This document shows positions 8,302 through 17,719 of a stretch of DNA of 64,000 nt, piece by piece. The notes under the pieces were generated by a model. It did not search any database and was not told the DNA's origin. It saw only the letters and a program-made list of their open reading frames with translations. Both the position numbers and the translations under genes were made by a program. How positions within the stretch are numbered: the first letter of the stretch is position 1; each line of letters begins with the position of its first letter. Source of the stretch: Thiohalocapsa sp963695445 (lineage in GTDB: Bacteria; Pseudomonadota; Gammaproteobacteria; Chromatiales; Chromatiaceae). The DNA lies in assembly GCA_963695445.1 (NCBI GenBank), contig CAVOGV010000036.1:1-64000 (forward strand), in the 5' to 3' direction.

Positions 8302-9340
8302 CTACATGAACCCCTCTTTGTTCTTCGCCTTCATGCGCGCATCCGCCTTGGTGATCTGACCCTTCTTGACCAGTTCCGTTAGACACTGGTCCAGGGTCTG
8401 CATGCCGTGCGCCTGGCCGGTCTGGATGGATGAATACATCTGCGCCACCTTGTCCTCGCGGATCAGGTTGCGGATGGCCGGGGTGCCGATCATCACCTCG
8501 TGGGCGGCAATGCGCCCGCCGCTGATCTTCTTCAACAACGACTGCGAGATCACCGAGCGCAGCGACTCCGACAGCATCGAGCGCACCATGGTCTTCTCCG
8601 CCGCCGGAAACACGTCGACGATACGGTCGATGGTCTTGGCCGCGGAACTGGTATGCAGGGTTCCGAACACCAGATGGCCGGTCTCCGCGGCGGTGAGCGC
8701 CAGGCGGATGGTCTCCAGGTCGCGCATCTCGCCCACCAGGATGATGTCCGGGTCCTGCCGCAGGGCGGAGCGCAACGCCTCGCTGAAGCCCAGCGTATCC
8801 TTATGCACCTCGCGCTGGTTGATCAGGCACTTCTTGCTGGTGTGGACGAACTCGATCGGGTCCTCGATGGTGAGGATGTGCGCGTACTCGTTGTCGTTCA
8901 AATAGTCGATCATCGCCGCCAGCGTGGTGGACTTGCCGGAACCGGTCGGCCCGGTCACCAGCACCAAACCGCGGGGCACGTTGACGATATCCTTGAACAT
9001 CTCCGGTGCGTTCAGATCCTCCAGCGTCAGCACCTTCGACGGGATGGTTCGGAACACCCCCGCCGCGCCGCGCTTCTGGTTGTACGCATTGACGCGAAAA
9101 CGGGCGACGCCGGGGATCTCGAACGAGAAGTCCGTCTCCAGAAACTCTTCGTAATCCTTACGCTGCTTGTCGTTCATGATGTCGTAGATCAGCGCAGTGC
9201 ACCGTGCGATGCTCCAACGGCGGCACGTTGATGCGGCGCATATCGCCGTCGACGCGGATCATCGGCGGCAGACCGGCGGAGAGATGCAGGTCGGATGCCT
9301 TGTTCTTGACGCTAAAGGCGAGTAGTTCGGCAATATCCAC
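8302..9340 (-). CDS. pilT: Type IV pilus retraction ATPase PilT (frameshifted)
   Basis: A hexameric ATPase at the base of type IV pili that powers retraction and twitching. It starts at 9340 (MDIAELLAFSVKNKASDLHL). The Walker A GPTGSGKST, the Walker B region with ILVGEMRDLETIRLAL and the His box VFGTLHTSSAAKT are intact, as is the C-terminal AIRNLIREDK segment. The frame breaks near 9196. One extra A on the plus strand separates the N-terminal 50 residues from LIYDIMNDKQRKDYEEFLE; removing it restores a protein of about 345 residues. No pilU follows within the window. Confidence 0.88.
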
Positions 9341-9470
9341 GACGGACTCCCAGGGACTGCGGGAAGGTCAAGCGGCACAGCGAAGCAGGTCGACGCGCCG
9401 TCTGTTCAGGTTCATTCAGAGTCGCAAGCATAACGCGATGCGCGTCTACCGTCCGCTCGGCCTGGATGCA

Positions 9471-10460
9471 TCAGCAGATCCGCGGGAGTTGTTCGCCGGC
9501 CAGCCAGTCGACAATACGGCTGCCACCGAAGCTGGTCTGCATTTGCACGAAATGATGCGCGTCTTCGACGACGCTGCCAATGATGGCGGCATCCGCGCCC
9601 TTGGGATGGGCACGCATGGCAGCGAGCAGGGTCTCGGCCTGTTCGCCGGGGCAGATGGCGACGAGCTTGCCCTCGTTGGCGACGTACAGCGGGTCCAGGC
9701 CCAGCAGTTCGCAGGCGGCGGCAACCTCCGGGCGCACCGGGATCGCGTCTTCGCGCAGGTGCATGCCGACGCCGGACTGCTTGGCGAGCTCGTTCAGCGT
9801 GGTGGCGAGACCGCCGCGGGTGGGATCGCGCAGGCAGTGGATGCTCGGCACCACGGCAATCATCGCGGCGACCAGATCATGCAGCGCCGCGGTGTCGGAG
9901 CGAATCTCGGTCTCGAAGCCCAGGTTCTCACGCTTGGACATGATGGCGACGCCATGATCGCCGATGCTGCCGCTGATCAGGATGGCATCGCCCGGCACCG
10001 CGCGGTCGCCGGAGATGTCGATACCCTCCGGCACCACGCCGATCCCGGTGGTGGTGATGAAACAGCCGTCGCCCTTACCGCGCTCCACAACCTTGGTGTC
10101 GCCGGTCACCACCGGCACGCCGGCCTCATTGGCGGCGCGCGCCATGCTCTCTACGATGCGCGCCAGGTCCTGCAACGGCAGCCCTTCTTCGAGGATGAAG
10201 CCGGCGGCCAGATACAGCGGGCGGGCGCCGGACATGGCCACATCGTTGACTGTGCCGTGCACGGCCAGACAGCCGATGTCGCCGCCGGGGAAGAACAGCG
10301 GCGAGATCACATGGCCGTCGGTGCTGATGGCAAGCCGTCCCGGCGGCGGCTGAAACAACGCCTGATCATTGCCCTGAGCCAGCAGCGGATTGTCCAGATG
10401 CCGGCGAAACAGCCCGTCGATCAACTGCGCCATGGCCCGCCCACCGCTGCCGTGGCTCAT
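9471..10460 (-). CDS. hypE: Hydrogenase maturation protein HypE
   Basis: HypE dehydrates a carbamoyl group on its C-terminal cysteine to the thiocyanate that supplies CN ligands of the [NiFe] site. The required C-terminal cysteine is present (LPRIC). The PurM-like core shows GGDIGCLAVHGTVNDVAMSG, VVTGDTKVVERGKGDG and RDPTRGGLATTLNEL. It has 329 residues from the start at 10460 (MSHGSGGRAMAQLID). It lies 67 bases after hypD in the same transcript direction. Confidence 0.94.
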   Translation of the reverse strand: MSHGSGGRAMAQLIDGLFRRHLDNPLLAQGNDQALFQPPPGRLAISTDGHVISPLFFPGGDIGCLAVHGTVNDVAMSGARPLYLAAGFILEEGLPLQDLARIVESMARAANEAGVPVVTGDTKVVERGKGDGCFITTTGIGVVPEGIDISGDRAVPGDAILISGSIGDHGVAIMSKRENLGFETEIRSDTAALHDLVAAMIAVVPSIHCLRDPTRGGLATTLNELAKQSGVGMHLREDAIPVRPEVAAACELLGLDPLYVANEGKLVAICPGEQAETLLAAMRAHPKGADAAIIGSVVEDAHHFVQMQTSFGGSRIVDWLAGEQLPRIC

Positions 10461-10527
10461 ATCGACAGCGCCGCGCCCAGAAAAGCGCCAGGAAAGGGCT
10501 CAGAACCCTTTTTCGAAGATCCCTGCT

Positions 10528-11685
10528 TCATCGTGCTAGCTCCACCCTCTTTTGCTGCTGGCGAAAGCGGCCGTAGCTCCAGTAGGCGGCGCAGGCGCCC
10601 TCGGACGAGACCATGCAGGCGCCCATCGGGTTCTCCGGTGTGCAGACGGTGCCGAACAGTTTGCAGTCAACGGGTTCCATAACGCCGCGCAGGACGCTCG
10701 GGCATTCGCAGCCCTTGATCTCCTTGCCGCTGCTCGCGGCGACCGGGAAGCGCAGTTCGGCGTCGAACTCCGCGTAGCTGTCAGCGATACGCAGGGCGCT
10801 GTGGGGCAGATGGCCAAGTCCGCGCCACTCGAAGCTGTCCCGCGGCGCGAAGGCCTCGGCCATCAGCGCCTGCGCCTTGGCGTTGCCGTCGCGGCTGACG
10901 GCGCGGGTGTACTGGTTCTCGACCGTGCAGCGGCCCTGGTTGATCTGGCGCACCAGCATCAGCGTGCTCTGCATGACGTCCAGCGGCTCGAAGCCGGCAA
11001 TGACCACCGGCTTGCCGAAGTCGCGCGGCACGAATTCGTAGGGCCGGCTGCCGATGATGGTACTGACGTGCGATGGGCCAAGGATGCCGTCGAGTTGCAC
11101 GCCGTCAGGACCGGCGGTTGCCAGGATGGTCGACAAGGCCGACGGCGTCAGCACGTGATTGCAGAACACCGAGAAGTTCTCCAGCCCCTCGGCGCGGGCG
11201 ACCTTGAGCGCGACCGCGGTGGGCGGCGTCGTGGTCTCGAAGCCGATGGCGAACAGGACCACTTGGCGCTCCGGGTTGGAGCGGGCGACGGCGAGCGCGT
11301 CCTGCGTCGAGTAGATCATGCGAATGTCGGCGCCGTCGGCCTTGGCCTTGAGCAGGCTGTTGCGCTCGCTGGCCGGCACGCGCATCAGGTCGCCGTAGGT
11401 GCACAGGGTCACGCCATGCTCGACGGCCATGGCGATGGCCTGATCGATGCGGGCCATGGGCAACACGCAGACCGGGCAACCGGGGCCATGCACGAAGCGC
11501 AGGTTCGGCGGCATCAGGTCCTGCACGCCGTAGCGAAAGATGGCGTGGGTGTGACCGCCGCAGAACTCCATCAGCCGGTAGTCGCGCGCCGAGTCGGCCT
11601 CGGCGGCGATGGTGCGGGCGAGGCCGCGGGCCAACTCGCCGTCGCGGAATTCGTCGACGTATTTCATCGCGGATTGCCTGTTCAT
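10528..11685 (-). CDS. hypD: Hydrogenase maturation protein HypD
   Basis: An iron-sulfur scaffold on which, with HypC, the Fe(CN)2CO group is assembled. It has 385 residues. Conserved cysteine motifs are seen: FCGGHTHAIFRYG, VHGPGCPVCVLP and, near the C-terminus, KGCECPSVLRG with the later cysteines of the [4Fe-4S] site. The GFETTTPPTA signature is intact. The start at 11685 overlaps the end of hypC by four bases (ATGA type), which indicates translational coupling. Confidence 0.95.
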   Translation of the reverse strand: MNRQSAMKYVDEFRDGELARGLARTIAAEADSARDYRLMEFCGGHTHAIFRYGVQDLMPPNLRFVHGPGCPVCVLPMARIDQAIAMAVEHGVTLCTYGDLMRVPASERNSLLKAKADGADIRMIYSTQDALAVARSNPERQVVLFAIGFETTTPPTAVALKVARAEGLENFSVFCNHVLTPSALSTILATAGPDGVQLDGILGPSHVSTIIGSRPYEFVPRDFGKPVVIAGFEPLDVMQSTLMLVRQINQGRCTVENQYTRAVSRDGNAKAQALMAEAFAPRDSFEWRGLGHLPHSALRIADSYAEFDAELRFPVAASSGKEIKGCECPSVLRGVMEPVDCKLFGTVCTPENPMGACMVSSEGACAAYWSYGRFRQQQKRVELAR

Positions 11686-11942
11686 GGCCGCACCACAGGT
11701 TCGGTTTCGAAGGCGACTGGCTCCAATTCACCCATCTCCTGGATCATCGCCAGCGTGCGCTCGGCCTCCTCCGGGCTGATCCGATTCAGCGCATAGCCGA
11801 CATGGATCAGGACATAGTCGCCGATCGCGGCGTCTTCCACCAGCGCCAGCGAAACGGGCTTGCGCACGCCGCCCAGGGAAACGATGGCGGTATCCGTGGC
11901 GTCGTCGATCTCGAGGATCTGCGCGGGGATGGCGAGACACAT
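11682..11942 (-). CDS. hypC: Hydrogenase maturation chaperone HypC
   Basis: An 86-residue chaperone starting MCLAIPAQILEID. The second-position cysteine binds iron and the hydrogenase large-subunit precursor, and shuttles with HypD. GDYVLIHVGYALNRISPEEA is the family middle. It overlaps hypD by four bases. The leader on its upstream side (12021-12053) is a GGGCCGA quasi-repeat. Confidence 0.95.
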   Translation of the reverse strand: MCLAIPAQILEIDDATDTAIVSLGGVRKPVSLALVEDAAIGDYVLIHVGYALNRISPEEAERTLAMIQEMGELEPVAFETEPVVRP

Positions 11943-12020
11943 GGTGGCGGGCTCCGAAGGTCTGTTGGGATGGCGTCAGTTAGTTGTTGATTGAGAGGAT
12001 ATTGGGACTCGATTGTTAAA

Positions 12021-12053
12021 AGGGCCGAGGGCCGAGGGCCGATGCCCAGGGCC
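12021..12053. repeat. GGGCCGA quasi-tandem repeat upstream of hypC
   Basis: AGGGCCGAGGGCCGAGGGCC then GATGCCCAGGGCCG. It lies in the 200-base gap between hupK and hypC. It resembles, in style but not in unit, the other locus-specific leader repeats of the window. Confidence 0.6.
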
Positions 12054-12141
12054 GTCACCGCGCAATCATGCCGCCAGTGGCGCTGGCTTCTGCGCAGTGG
12101 GCGCTCGGTCCTCGGCGCTTGGCGCACTCGCCACTCGCCCA

Positions 12142-13329
12142 TCAGCATACCGAAAGCGCATAGGCGACGCAGGGGTCGACGGCAGTGACATAGAGCGCGG
12201 CGCGGCGCTTGAGTTCTGCATCGTCCGCCAGCCGAGCCAGATCGCCGCCGGCGAGACCAGCCGCGACGACGCCGTCGGGGTGAAAGTTCCATTCGGTGGG
12301 GGCCAGGATGTGATAACTCGTCACGCGCCCATCGGCCACCTCCACGCGGTGCACGAGCAGTCCGCGGGCGGCATCCGCGCTGCCAATGCCGATGCCGTCG
12401 GCTTGGCTGGCCGCAGGCTCAGGTAGCGGCGGGGCCTGCGACGGGTCGGTCAGCGCGACGATGGCATCAGCCAGCTCCAGCAACAGCGCGGCCATCCGCG
12501 GCAGCAGACCGTTGCCGTGCTCGGTGGCCAGGTCCGCCACCAACGAACGATCACGACAGCGCGCGAACGGCGTCGTCTCGCAGGGTCGGCCCTGCCAGGT
12601 TGGGGCAGCGACGAAGCCGTCGGCGTCGGCGCCGGACAGCGCAGCCGACAGGTCCGGCATCGCCAAGACGGGCAGCGGCGCGACGGCGTTGCGGCCTAGA
12701 CTCGCCAGATCGGCCCGCAAGACCATGCTGACCAGGTCCGCCGCTACGCGTGCCGGCGGTCGCCATCCAAGCAGCAAAGCCACTGCGATCTCCGACCTCC
12801 TCCAGCCAGCGGGCGGGCGGCATGCCAAACACATGCTCGGCGGCGACCTCGGCCAGCGCCTGCGGACTTGATCCGGCTACCGGATGCCAGCAGCGCTCAG
12901 CGGCAAATCAGCCCCCGGCGCGAATGGGTCCGTGTCCTTGGTCTGCGCGCCGCGCAACGCGAGGTAAGCACGCATCGCCTGCGCCATCGGCGCATGCGCC
13001 GGCGTCGCGCCGAGCGCCTGAGGCCAGTCCAGCAATAGGCGCCACAGGTGCTCCTTGACCGTCTCGGCGCGCAGCAGCAGCGCGCGCCGCTGCCGTATCG
13101 CAAGCGACGGCGTCAGCCCGAGCGCCTGCTCGCAGGCGACGGCGCAGGCCTGGGCCTGCGCCGTCGCGCAGACACTGAAGAGCGTCGGCAGCCGCTGCGC
13201 GACGTCTGGCACCGGCTTGCCCGCGAAGACACGAGCCGCGGTCACCGGCCGGCTAGAACGGATGGACACGGCAAGCCGGTCGCCGTCGCGGCGCAGAGCG
13301 ATGTCGAGATTGCCGGAGAGATCGGGCAT
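12142..13329 (-). pseudogene. hupK: HupK-type hydrogenase expression protein, two frameshifts
   Basis: HupK is an accessory protein related to the [NiFe]-hydrogenase large subunit, needed for uptake hydrogenase maturation in some proteobacteria. The first part starts at 13329 (MPDLSGNLDIALRRDGDRLA). The middle reads HVFGMPPARWLEEVGDR in a second frame, and the last part carries GLLVHRVEVADGRV, ILAPTEWNFHPDG and ends DPCVAYALSVC, resembling the large-subunit C-terminus DPCxxC. Frame changes lie near 12900 and near 12745. Translated as written it would give fragments only. It precedes hypC in the same direction. hypA, hypB and hypF are not in the window. The family name rests on motifs and context. 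Confidence 0.7.
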
Positions 13330-13473
13330 TAGAATAGGGGCTATTGGCTGGTAGGGTTGCCGGTGGCTGGCCACTGAAGACCAGGTCACTCGCTGACCGA
13401 CTAGTCTAGATGACTCCGCTGCAGTCCATGCCCATGTAAACTGCACGCATTCTCCGACCATAGACCAAAGCCG

Positions 13474-14067
13474 ATGCTGTCGTCCCAGCAACTCGCCGAT
13501 CTACGCCGACCGATCCGTTTCGATGCCGAACTTGCCGGCCACACACTGCACCTGGAGTCGACCTGGGGCCTGTTCTCCCCGCGGGAGATCGACGAGGGGA
13601 CGCGGCTGTTGCTCGACTATATCGAGGTGGCACCGGACGCGGACTGCCTGGACCTCGGCTGCGGATACGGCCCCATCGGCCTCTGTCTCGCGGCGCGGGC
13701 GCCGCGAGGGCGGACGCTGATGCTGGACAAGGACTTTGTCGCCATCGACTTCGCCAACCGCAACGCGGCGCTGAACCGTCTTGGCAATGCCAGCGCGCTG
13801 CTCAGCAACGGCTTCGATCAAGTCGACCCCGCGCTGCGCTTCGACCTCATCGCGAGCAACATCCCCGCCAAGGTCGGCAAGGAACTGCTAGCACTGCTGC
13901 TGCACGACGCCCGCGCCCGGCTGCGGCCCGGCGGGCGGCTCTATCTCGTGACCATCAACGGCCTGCGGCAGTTCATGAAACGCAACCTGACCGAGGTCTT
14001 CGGCAACTACGACAAGCTCAAGCAGGGCGCGCACTACACCGTCGCCATGGCGCAACGGGGCGAATGA
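13474..14067 (+). CDS. Class I SAM-dependent methyltransferase, RsmC-like
   Basis: A 197-residue protein similar to the C-terminal half of RsmC/RlmG rRNA methyltransferases. Motif I is LDLGCGYGPIGLCLA, the acidic loop is MLDKD, and the catalytic-type loop reads ASNIPAKVG where RsmC has NPPFH. It lacks the N-terminal RsmC half, so substrate and even RNA activity are uncertain. It diverges from hupK. Its stop codon lies inside a palindrome (14057-14076). Confidence 0.75.
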   Translation: MLSSQQLADLRRPIRFDAELAGHTLHLESTWGLFSPREIDEGTRLLLDYIEVAPDADCLDLGCGYGPIGLCLAARAPRGRTLMLDKDFVAIDFANRNAALNRLGNASALLSNGFDQVDPALRFDLIASNIPAKVGKELLALLLHDARARLRPGGRLYLVTINGLRQFMKRNLTEVFGNYDKLKQGAHYTVAMAQRGE

Positions 14068-14121
14068 ATTCGCCCCTACGATGGCGCCGCACAAATTGGT
14101 AGGGACGAATTTATTCGCCCC
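14057..14121. repeat. Paired GGGCGAAT palindromes
   Basis: GGGGCGAATGAATTCGCCCC (14057-14076) and GGGACGAATTTATTCGCCCC (14102-14121) are two near-identical palindromes 25 bases apart. The first contains the methyltransferase stop TGA. They could act as a bidirectional termination or mRNA-stabilising structure, or as a REP-like element. Confidence 0.8.
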
Positions 14122-14215
14122 GCCGACTTCGTGCACAGGTGCGGATGCTTTAGCATTGCGATCCCAGCGGGCCGATGCCGGCCCAGTCATCCTGTCCTGA
14201 TCCGGAGTATCCATT

Positions 14216-15329
14216 GTGCGCCAGCCGTCTCACCTTCGTCGCGCCCTCGCCGCGCTCGATTCTAATCGGCACCGCGGCTGTGGCCGAGGAGCAAGCCGTC
14301 CACATCTATAACTGGAACGACTACTTCGCCGAGGATACGCTGCCGGGGTTCCAGAAGGCGACCGACATCCGTCCGGTGCTGGATGTCTACGACGCCAACG
14401 AGGTGCTGGAGGCCAAGCTGCTCGCCGGAAGCAGCGGCTACGATGTGATCTTTCCGACCGCGCGCCCGTTTGCGGCACGGCACATCAAGGCCGACTTGTA
14501 TCTGCCCTTGGACAAGGACAAGCTGCCGGGGCTGGACAAGCTGGACCCGGACATCATGCGGAGTCTGGCAGACATCGACCCGGACAATGCGCACCTGGTG
14601 CCGTACATGTGGGGCACGTCGGGACTCGGCATCAACACGGCGAAGGTCAAGGCCGCACTGGGAGAAAGCGGGGGTGACGACGCGGAACTCGACACCTGGG
14701 CGCTGGTGTTCGATCCGGACAAGGCGGCCAAGCTCGCCGGCTGCGGCATCAGCCTGCTGGACGACCCGACCGAGGTGTTCTCGGCGGCGCTGGTCTACCT
14801 GGGCAAGGACCCAAACAGCCTGGACAAGGCAGACCTGGACGCGGCCACCGAGTTGCTGAACAAGGTGCATCCGTCCATCCGCTACTTCCACTCGTCCCAG
14901 TACCAGAGCGACCTCGCCAACGGCGACCTGTGCGTCGCCCATGGCTACTCCGGCGACGTGCTACAGGCCCAGACCCGCGCCGAAGAGGCCGGCAATGGCG
15001 TGGAGATTAGCTACGTGATCCCACGCGAGGGCGCCGCGCTCTGGACCGACGTGATGGCGATCCCGAAGGACGCGCCGAATCCGGACGCCGCGCACGCCTT
15101 CATCGCCTACCTGTTGCAGCCCAAGGTCATCGCCGACGCCTCGAACTACGTCTTCTACGCCAACCCCAACCTCGCCGCGACCGAGTATCTGGATGCGGAC
15201 CTGCGCGACGATGCCGGCATCTACCCACCCGCCGAGGTCAAGGCACGACTGTTCGTACCCAACGAGCGCAGCGACCGCGAGATCCGCGACCTAAACCGCC
15301 GCTGGACCCGCATCAAAGCCCAGCGCTGA
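14216..15329 (+). CDS. potF: Polyamine ABC transporter binding protein (frameshift in signal peptide)
   Basis: A periplasmic binding protein for spermidine or putrescine. The mature part begins near EEQAVHIYNWNDYFAEDTLP, a classic PotD/PotF start, and continues with YDVIFPTARP, HLVPYMWGTSGLGIN and CVAHGYSGDV. The likely start is GTG at 14216 with GGAG at 14203-14206, giving MRQPSHLRRALAAL. A net +1 change near 14260 is then needed to reach LIGTAAVAEEQ and complete a signal peptide. An upstream ATG at 14175 in the mature frame lacks a ribosome site and a credible signal. The ATPase gene potG follows. Confidence 0.85.
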
Positions 15330-15330
15330 C

Positions 15331-15377
15331 TCAAACTTCAAACTTCAAACTTCAAACTCCAAACTTCAAACTTCAGA
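15331..15377 (+). repeat. CAAACTT quasi-tandem repeat abutting the potG start
   Basis: Six copies of a 7-base unit close to CAAACTT fill the gap between potF and potG, ending CTTCAGA directly before the ATG at 15378. No Shine-Dalgarno sequence is present. A related AACTTCAA/CCTTCAA run precedes the alpha-E gene (26672-26708). Confidence 0.9.
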
Positions 15378-16529
15378 ATGTCCGACGCCGACCAACGCCG
15401 CACACTAGACCCCTGGCAGGACCCCCAGGCGGAGCCTTATGTGCGCATTGAGCGCGTCACGAAGAAGTTCGGCGACGTCTACGCCGTCGACGACGTCAGC
15501 CTGAATATCTATCAGGGTGAGTTCTTTTCGCTGCTCGGCAGCTCCGGTTGCGGCAAGTCCACGCTACTACGGCTGCTGGGCGGATTCGAGCGCCCCACGC
15601 TGGGCCGCATCTTCATCGACGGCGCCGACGTCACGGACATCCCGCCCTATGCGCGGCCGGTGAACATGATGTTCCAGTCCTACGCGCTATTCCCACACAT
15701 GAGCGTGGAGCAGAACGTCGCCTTCGGCTTGAAGCAGGACCGCATGCCGCGCAAGGAACGCGCCGAGCGCGTCGACGACATGCTGGCGCTGTTGCAGATT
15801 ACGGAGCAGCGCAAGCGCCGGCCGGACCAGCTCTCCGGCGGCCAGCGCCAGCGCGTCGCGCTGGCCCGCAGCCTGGCGCGGCATCCCAAATTGCTGCTGC
15901 TCGACGAACCCCTCGGCGCCCTCGACAAGCGTCTACGCGAAAACACCCAGTTCGAGTTGGTGAATCTGCAGGAGCGGCTCGGCATCACCTTCGTCACCGT
16001 CACCCACGACCAGGAAGAGGCCATGACCATGTCCAGCCGCATCGCGGTGATGGACGTGGGCCGCATCATGCAGGTGGACACGCCGACGGCGATCTACGAG
16101 TACCCCAGCAGCCGCTTCGTCGCCGGCTTCATCGGCTCGGTGAATCTGTTCGAGGGCAAGGTGACCGCCATCGAAGGCGATCAAGTGCTGGTGGCAACCC
16201 GGCTCGGGCGCAGCATGCGCATGCGCAGCCTGTACCCGCTCGCCATCGGCACCCCAGTGACGGTGGCGGTGCGCCCGGAGAAGATTCGCCCCTGCGGCGA
16301 CTACCGCGACGACGGCGTGAATCAGCTCAAGGGCGTGGTCGAAGACATCGCCTACCTGGGTGACGTCTCCATTTACCGGGTGCGCGTCGGCGCGCTGGAT
16401 GCGCCAAATTCGCGCATCGTCGAGATGACGCTCACCAACGTTCAGCCCCGCACCGAGCAGGCGCTGACCTGGGAACAGGAAGTGGCTATGGAATGGTCCC
16501 CAACGAGCGGCGTGTTGCTAACGGAATAG
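15378..16529 (+). CDS. potG: Polyamine ABC transporter ATP-binding protein
   Basis: A 383-residue ATPase energising polyamine uptake. Walker A is GSSGCGKST, the Q-loop follows in MMFQSYALFPHMSV, the signature is LSGGQRQRVALARSL, Walker B is LLLLDEPLGALD, and the switch His is in VTVTHDQEEAM. The C-terminal TOBE domain contains VRPEKIRPCGDYR. Length and the long N-terminal lead fit PotG better than MalK-like relatives. The permease genes expected next are missing except for a 26-codon potH start. Confidence 0.92.
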   Translation: MSDADQRRTLDPWQDPQAEPYVRIERVTKKFGDVYAVDDVSLNIYQGEFFSLLGSSGCGKSTLLRLLGGFERPTLGRIFIDGADVTDIPPYARPVNMMFQSYALFPHMSVEQNVAFGLKQDRMPRKERAERVDDMLALLQITEQRKRRPDQLSGGQRQRVALARSLARHPKLLLLDEPLGALDKRLRENTQFELVNLQERLGITFVTVTHDQEEAMTMSSRIAVMDVGRIMQVDTPTAIYEYPSSRFVAGFIGSVNLFEGKVTAIEGDQVLVATRLGRSMRMRSLYPLAIGTPVTVAVRPEKIRPCGDYRDDGVNQLKGVVEDIAYLGDVSIYRVRVGALDAPNSRIVEMTLTNVQPRTEQALTWEQEVAMEWSPTSGVLLTE

Positions 16530-16534
16530 CCACG

Positions 16535-16615
16535 ATGCACGAGGCGGCCAACGCTCCCGCGCGCCCTTGGGAGCAGCTTGCAGCGGCGACCGAGCGCCGG
16601 GGGCGGAAAGGCTAG
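16535..16615 (+). pseudogene. potH: Truncated start of polyamine permease PotH
   Basis: An ATG five bases after the potG stop opens 26 codons (MHEAANAPARPWEQLAAATE then RRGRKG) and a TAG. The end resembles the conserved RHGRKLVIA lead into the first membrane helix of PotH. The rest of potH and potI is absent; the next sequence is the 3' end of an opposing methyltransferase gene. Inferred: a deletion, rearrangement or assembly junction near 16610. Confidence 0.5.
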
Positions 16616-17520
16616 CGCCGCGACTGGGGTGGCTTCACTGCCGTGGTCAGCACATAATCGAGCCCGCGGTAGACGCTGTCGGCATCGAACCGAAGCGCGA
16701 TCCGGGCCGGCAGCCGCGCCATCGGATGCAAGCGCCGCAGCGTCTCGGGATGTTCGGTCAGAAACTGATGCAGCGGCGCATAGACCTGCTCGCGGATCGA
16801 CTCGATTTGGATCTCGCCGAAGCCCGAAATGGCGAGCTTGGAGTGATAGGTGGGCCGGGTGTAGGCGTTCTCCGGCGGGATTGCGAACTTACCCGCCACC
16901 AGGCCCCAGGACAGGCGTTGCTTGAGCCGATCGGCAAAGGCGCTGGTGGCGGGCATCGGGATGATGTCCGCCGTCACCAGCCGGCCGCCTGGTCGCAGCA
17001 CGCGCCAGGCCTCGCGAAAGAATTGCTCGCGGGTGTGGAAATGAAACGCACATTCCAGCGCGACCACCTTGTCCACGGAGTTCGCTTCCAACGGCATGTC
17101 GGTGGCTGAGCCGTGACGAAGATCGATGCGATCTTCGAGCCCCAGGTCGGCCACACGCTGGCGCGCGACGGCAACCTGAGAAGCAGTAATGTTCAGCCCG
17201 ACGATGTGGGCGGGCTGGAGGGTCCGTGCCCAAAGGATGTCCTGATCACCGAAGCCAAAACCGACATCGAGCACGCGCTCGCCAGGCGTCATTCCGGCCC
17301 GCTCGCCCACCAGCATTGCCAGCGCGTCACTGGCGGCGTCGAGGTCTATCGCGTCGCGCCAATACCCGAGATTCAGATATAGGCCCCGCAGGGTTGGCGA
17401 ATTGGTCGATAGTAGGTCGTAAACGTCAGACGCTTGAAGCCCCTGAAACGGGTTGTAAAGCCAGTTCAGGTAACGCAGGGATTCACGCAGCGGCTGGTTG
17501 CTGGCGACAGGATCGGGCAT
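16612..17520 (-). CDS. SAM-dependent methyltransferase (UbiE / type 11 family)
   Basis: A 302-residue methyltransferase. Motif I is VLDVGFGFGDQDILWA; post-motif regions include ALECAFHFHTREQFF and AWRVLRPGGRLVTADIIPMP. Such proteins methylate small molecules (sterol, quinone and glycine-betaine pathway members look alike), so the substrate cannot be named. The start MPDPVASNQPLRESL at 17520 is chosen because upstream codons look non-coding. It is convergent with the truncated transporter operon; its last codons overlap the potH stub. Confidence 0.75.
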   Translation of the reverse strand: MPDPVASNQPLRESLRYLNWLYNPFQGLQASDVYDLLSTNSPTLRGLYLNLGYWRDAIDLDAASDALAMLVGERAGMTPGERVLDVGFGFGDQDILWARTLQPAHIVGLNITASQVAVARQRVADLGLEDRIDLRHGSATDMPLEANSVDKVVALECAFHFHTREQFFREAWRVLRPGGRLVTADIIPMPATSAFADRLKQRLSWGLVAGKFAIPPENAYTRPTYHSKLAISGFGEIQIESIREQVYAPLHQFLTEHPETLRRLHPMARLPARIALRFDADSVYRGLDYVLTTAVKPPQSRR

Positions 17521-17719
17521 GGTTCGACGACTCCAGTTGGCCTGAGCGGAAACGCCCATGTGCTTGCGGTGAGAGTGGGGGCGATGTCGACAAAGCGGCA
17601 GAGGGCGCTTGCGTCTGGAGGCCGTTTGACGATAAATGCGCAGTTGCCGATCGGCGAATGCGTGGGCGATGTCCGTTCCGCTCCGATCGGCCACTGCGTC
17701 AACCTGTAAGGAGATGACG

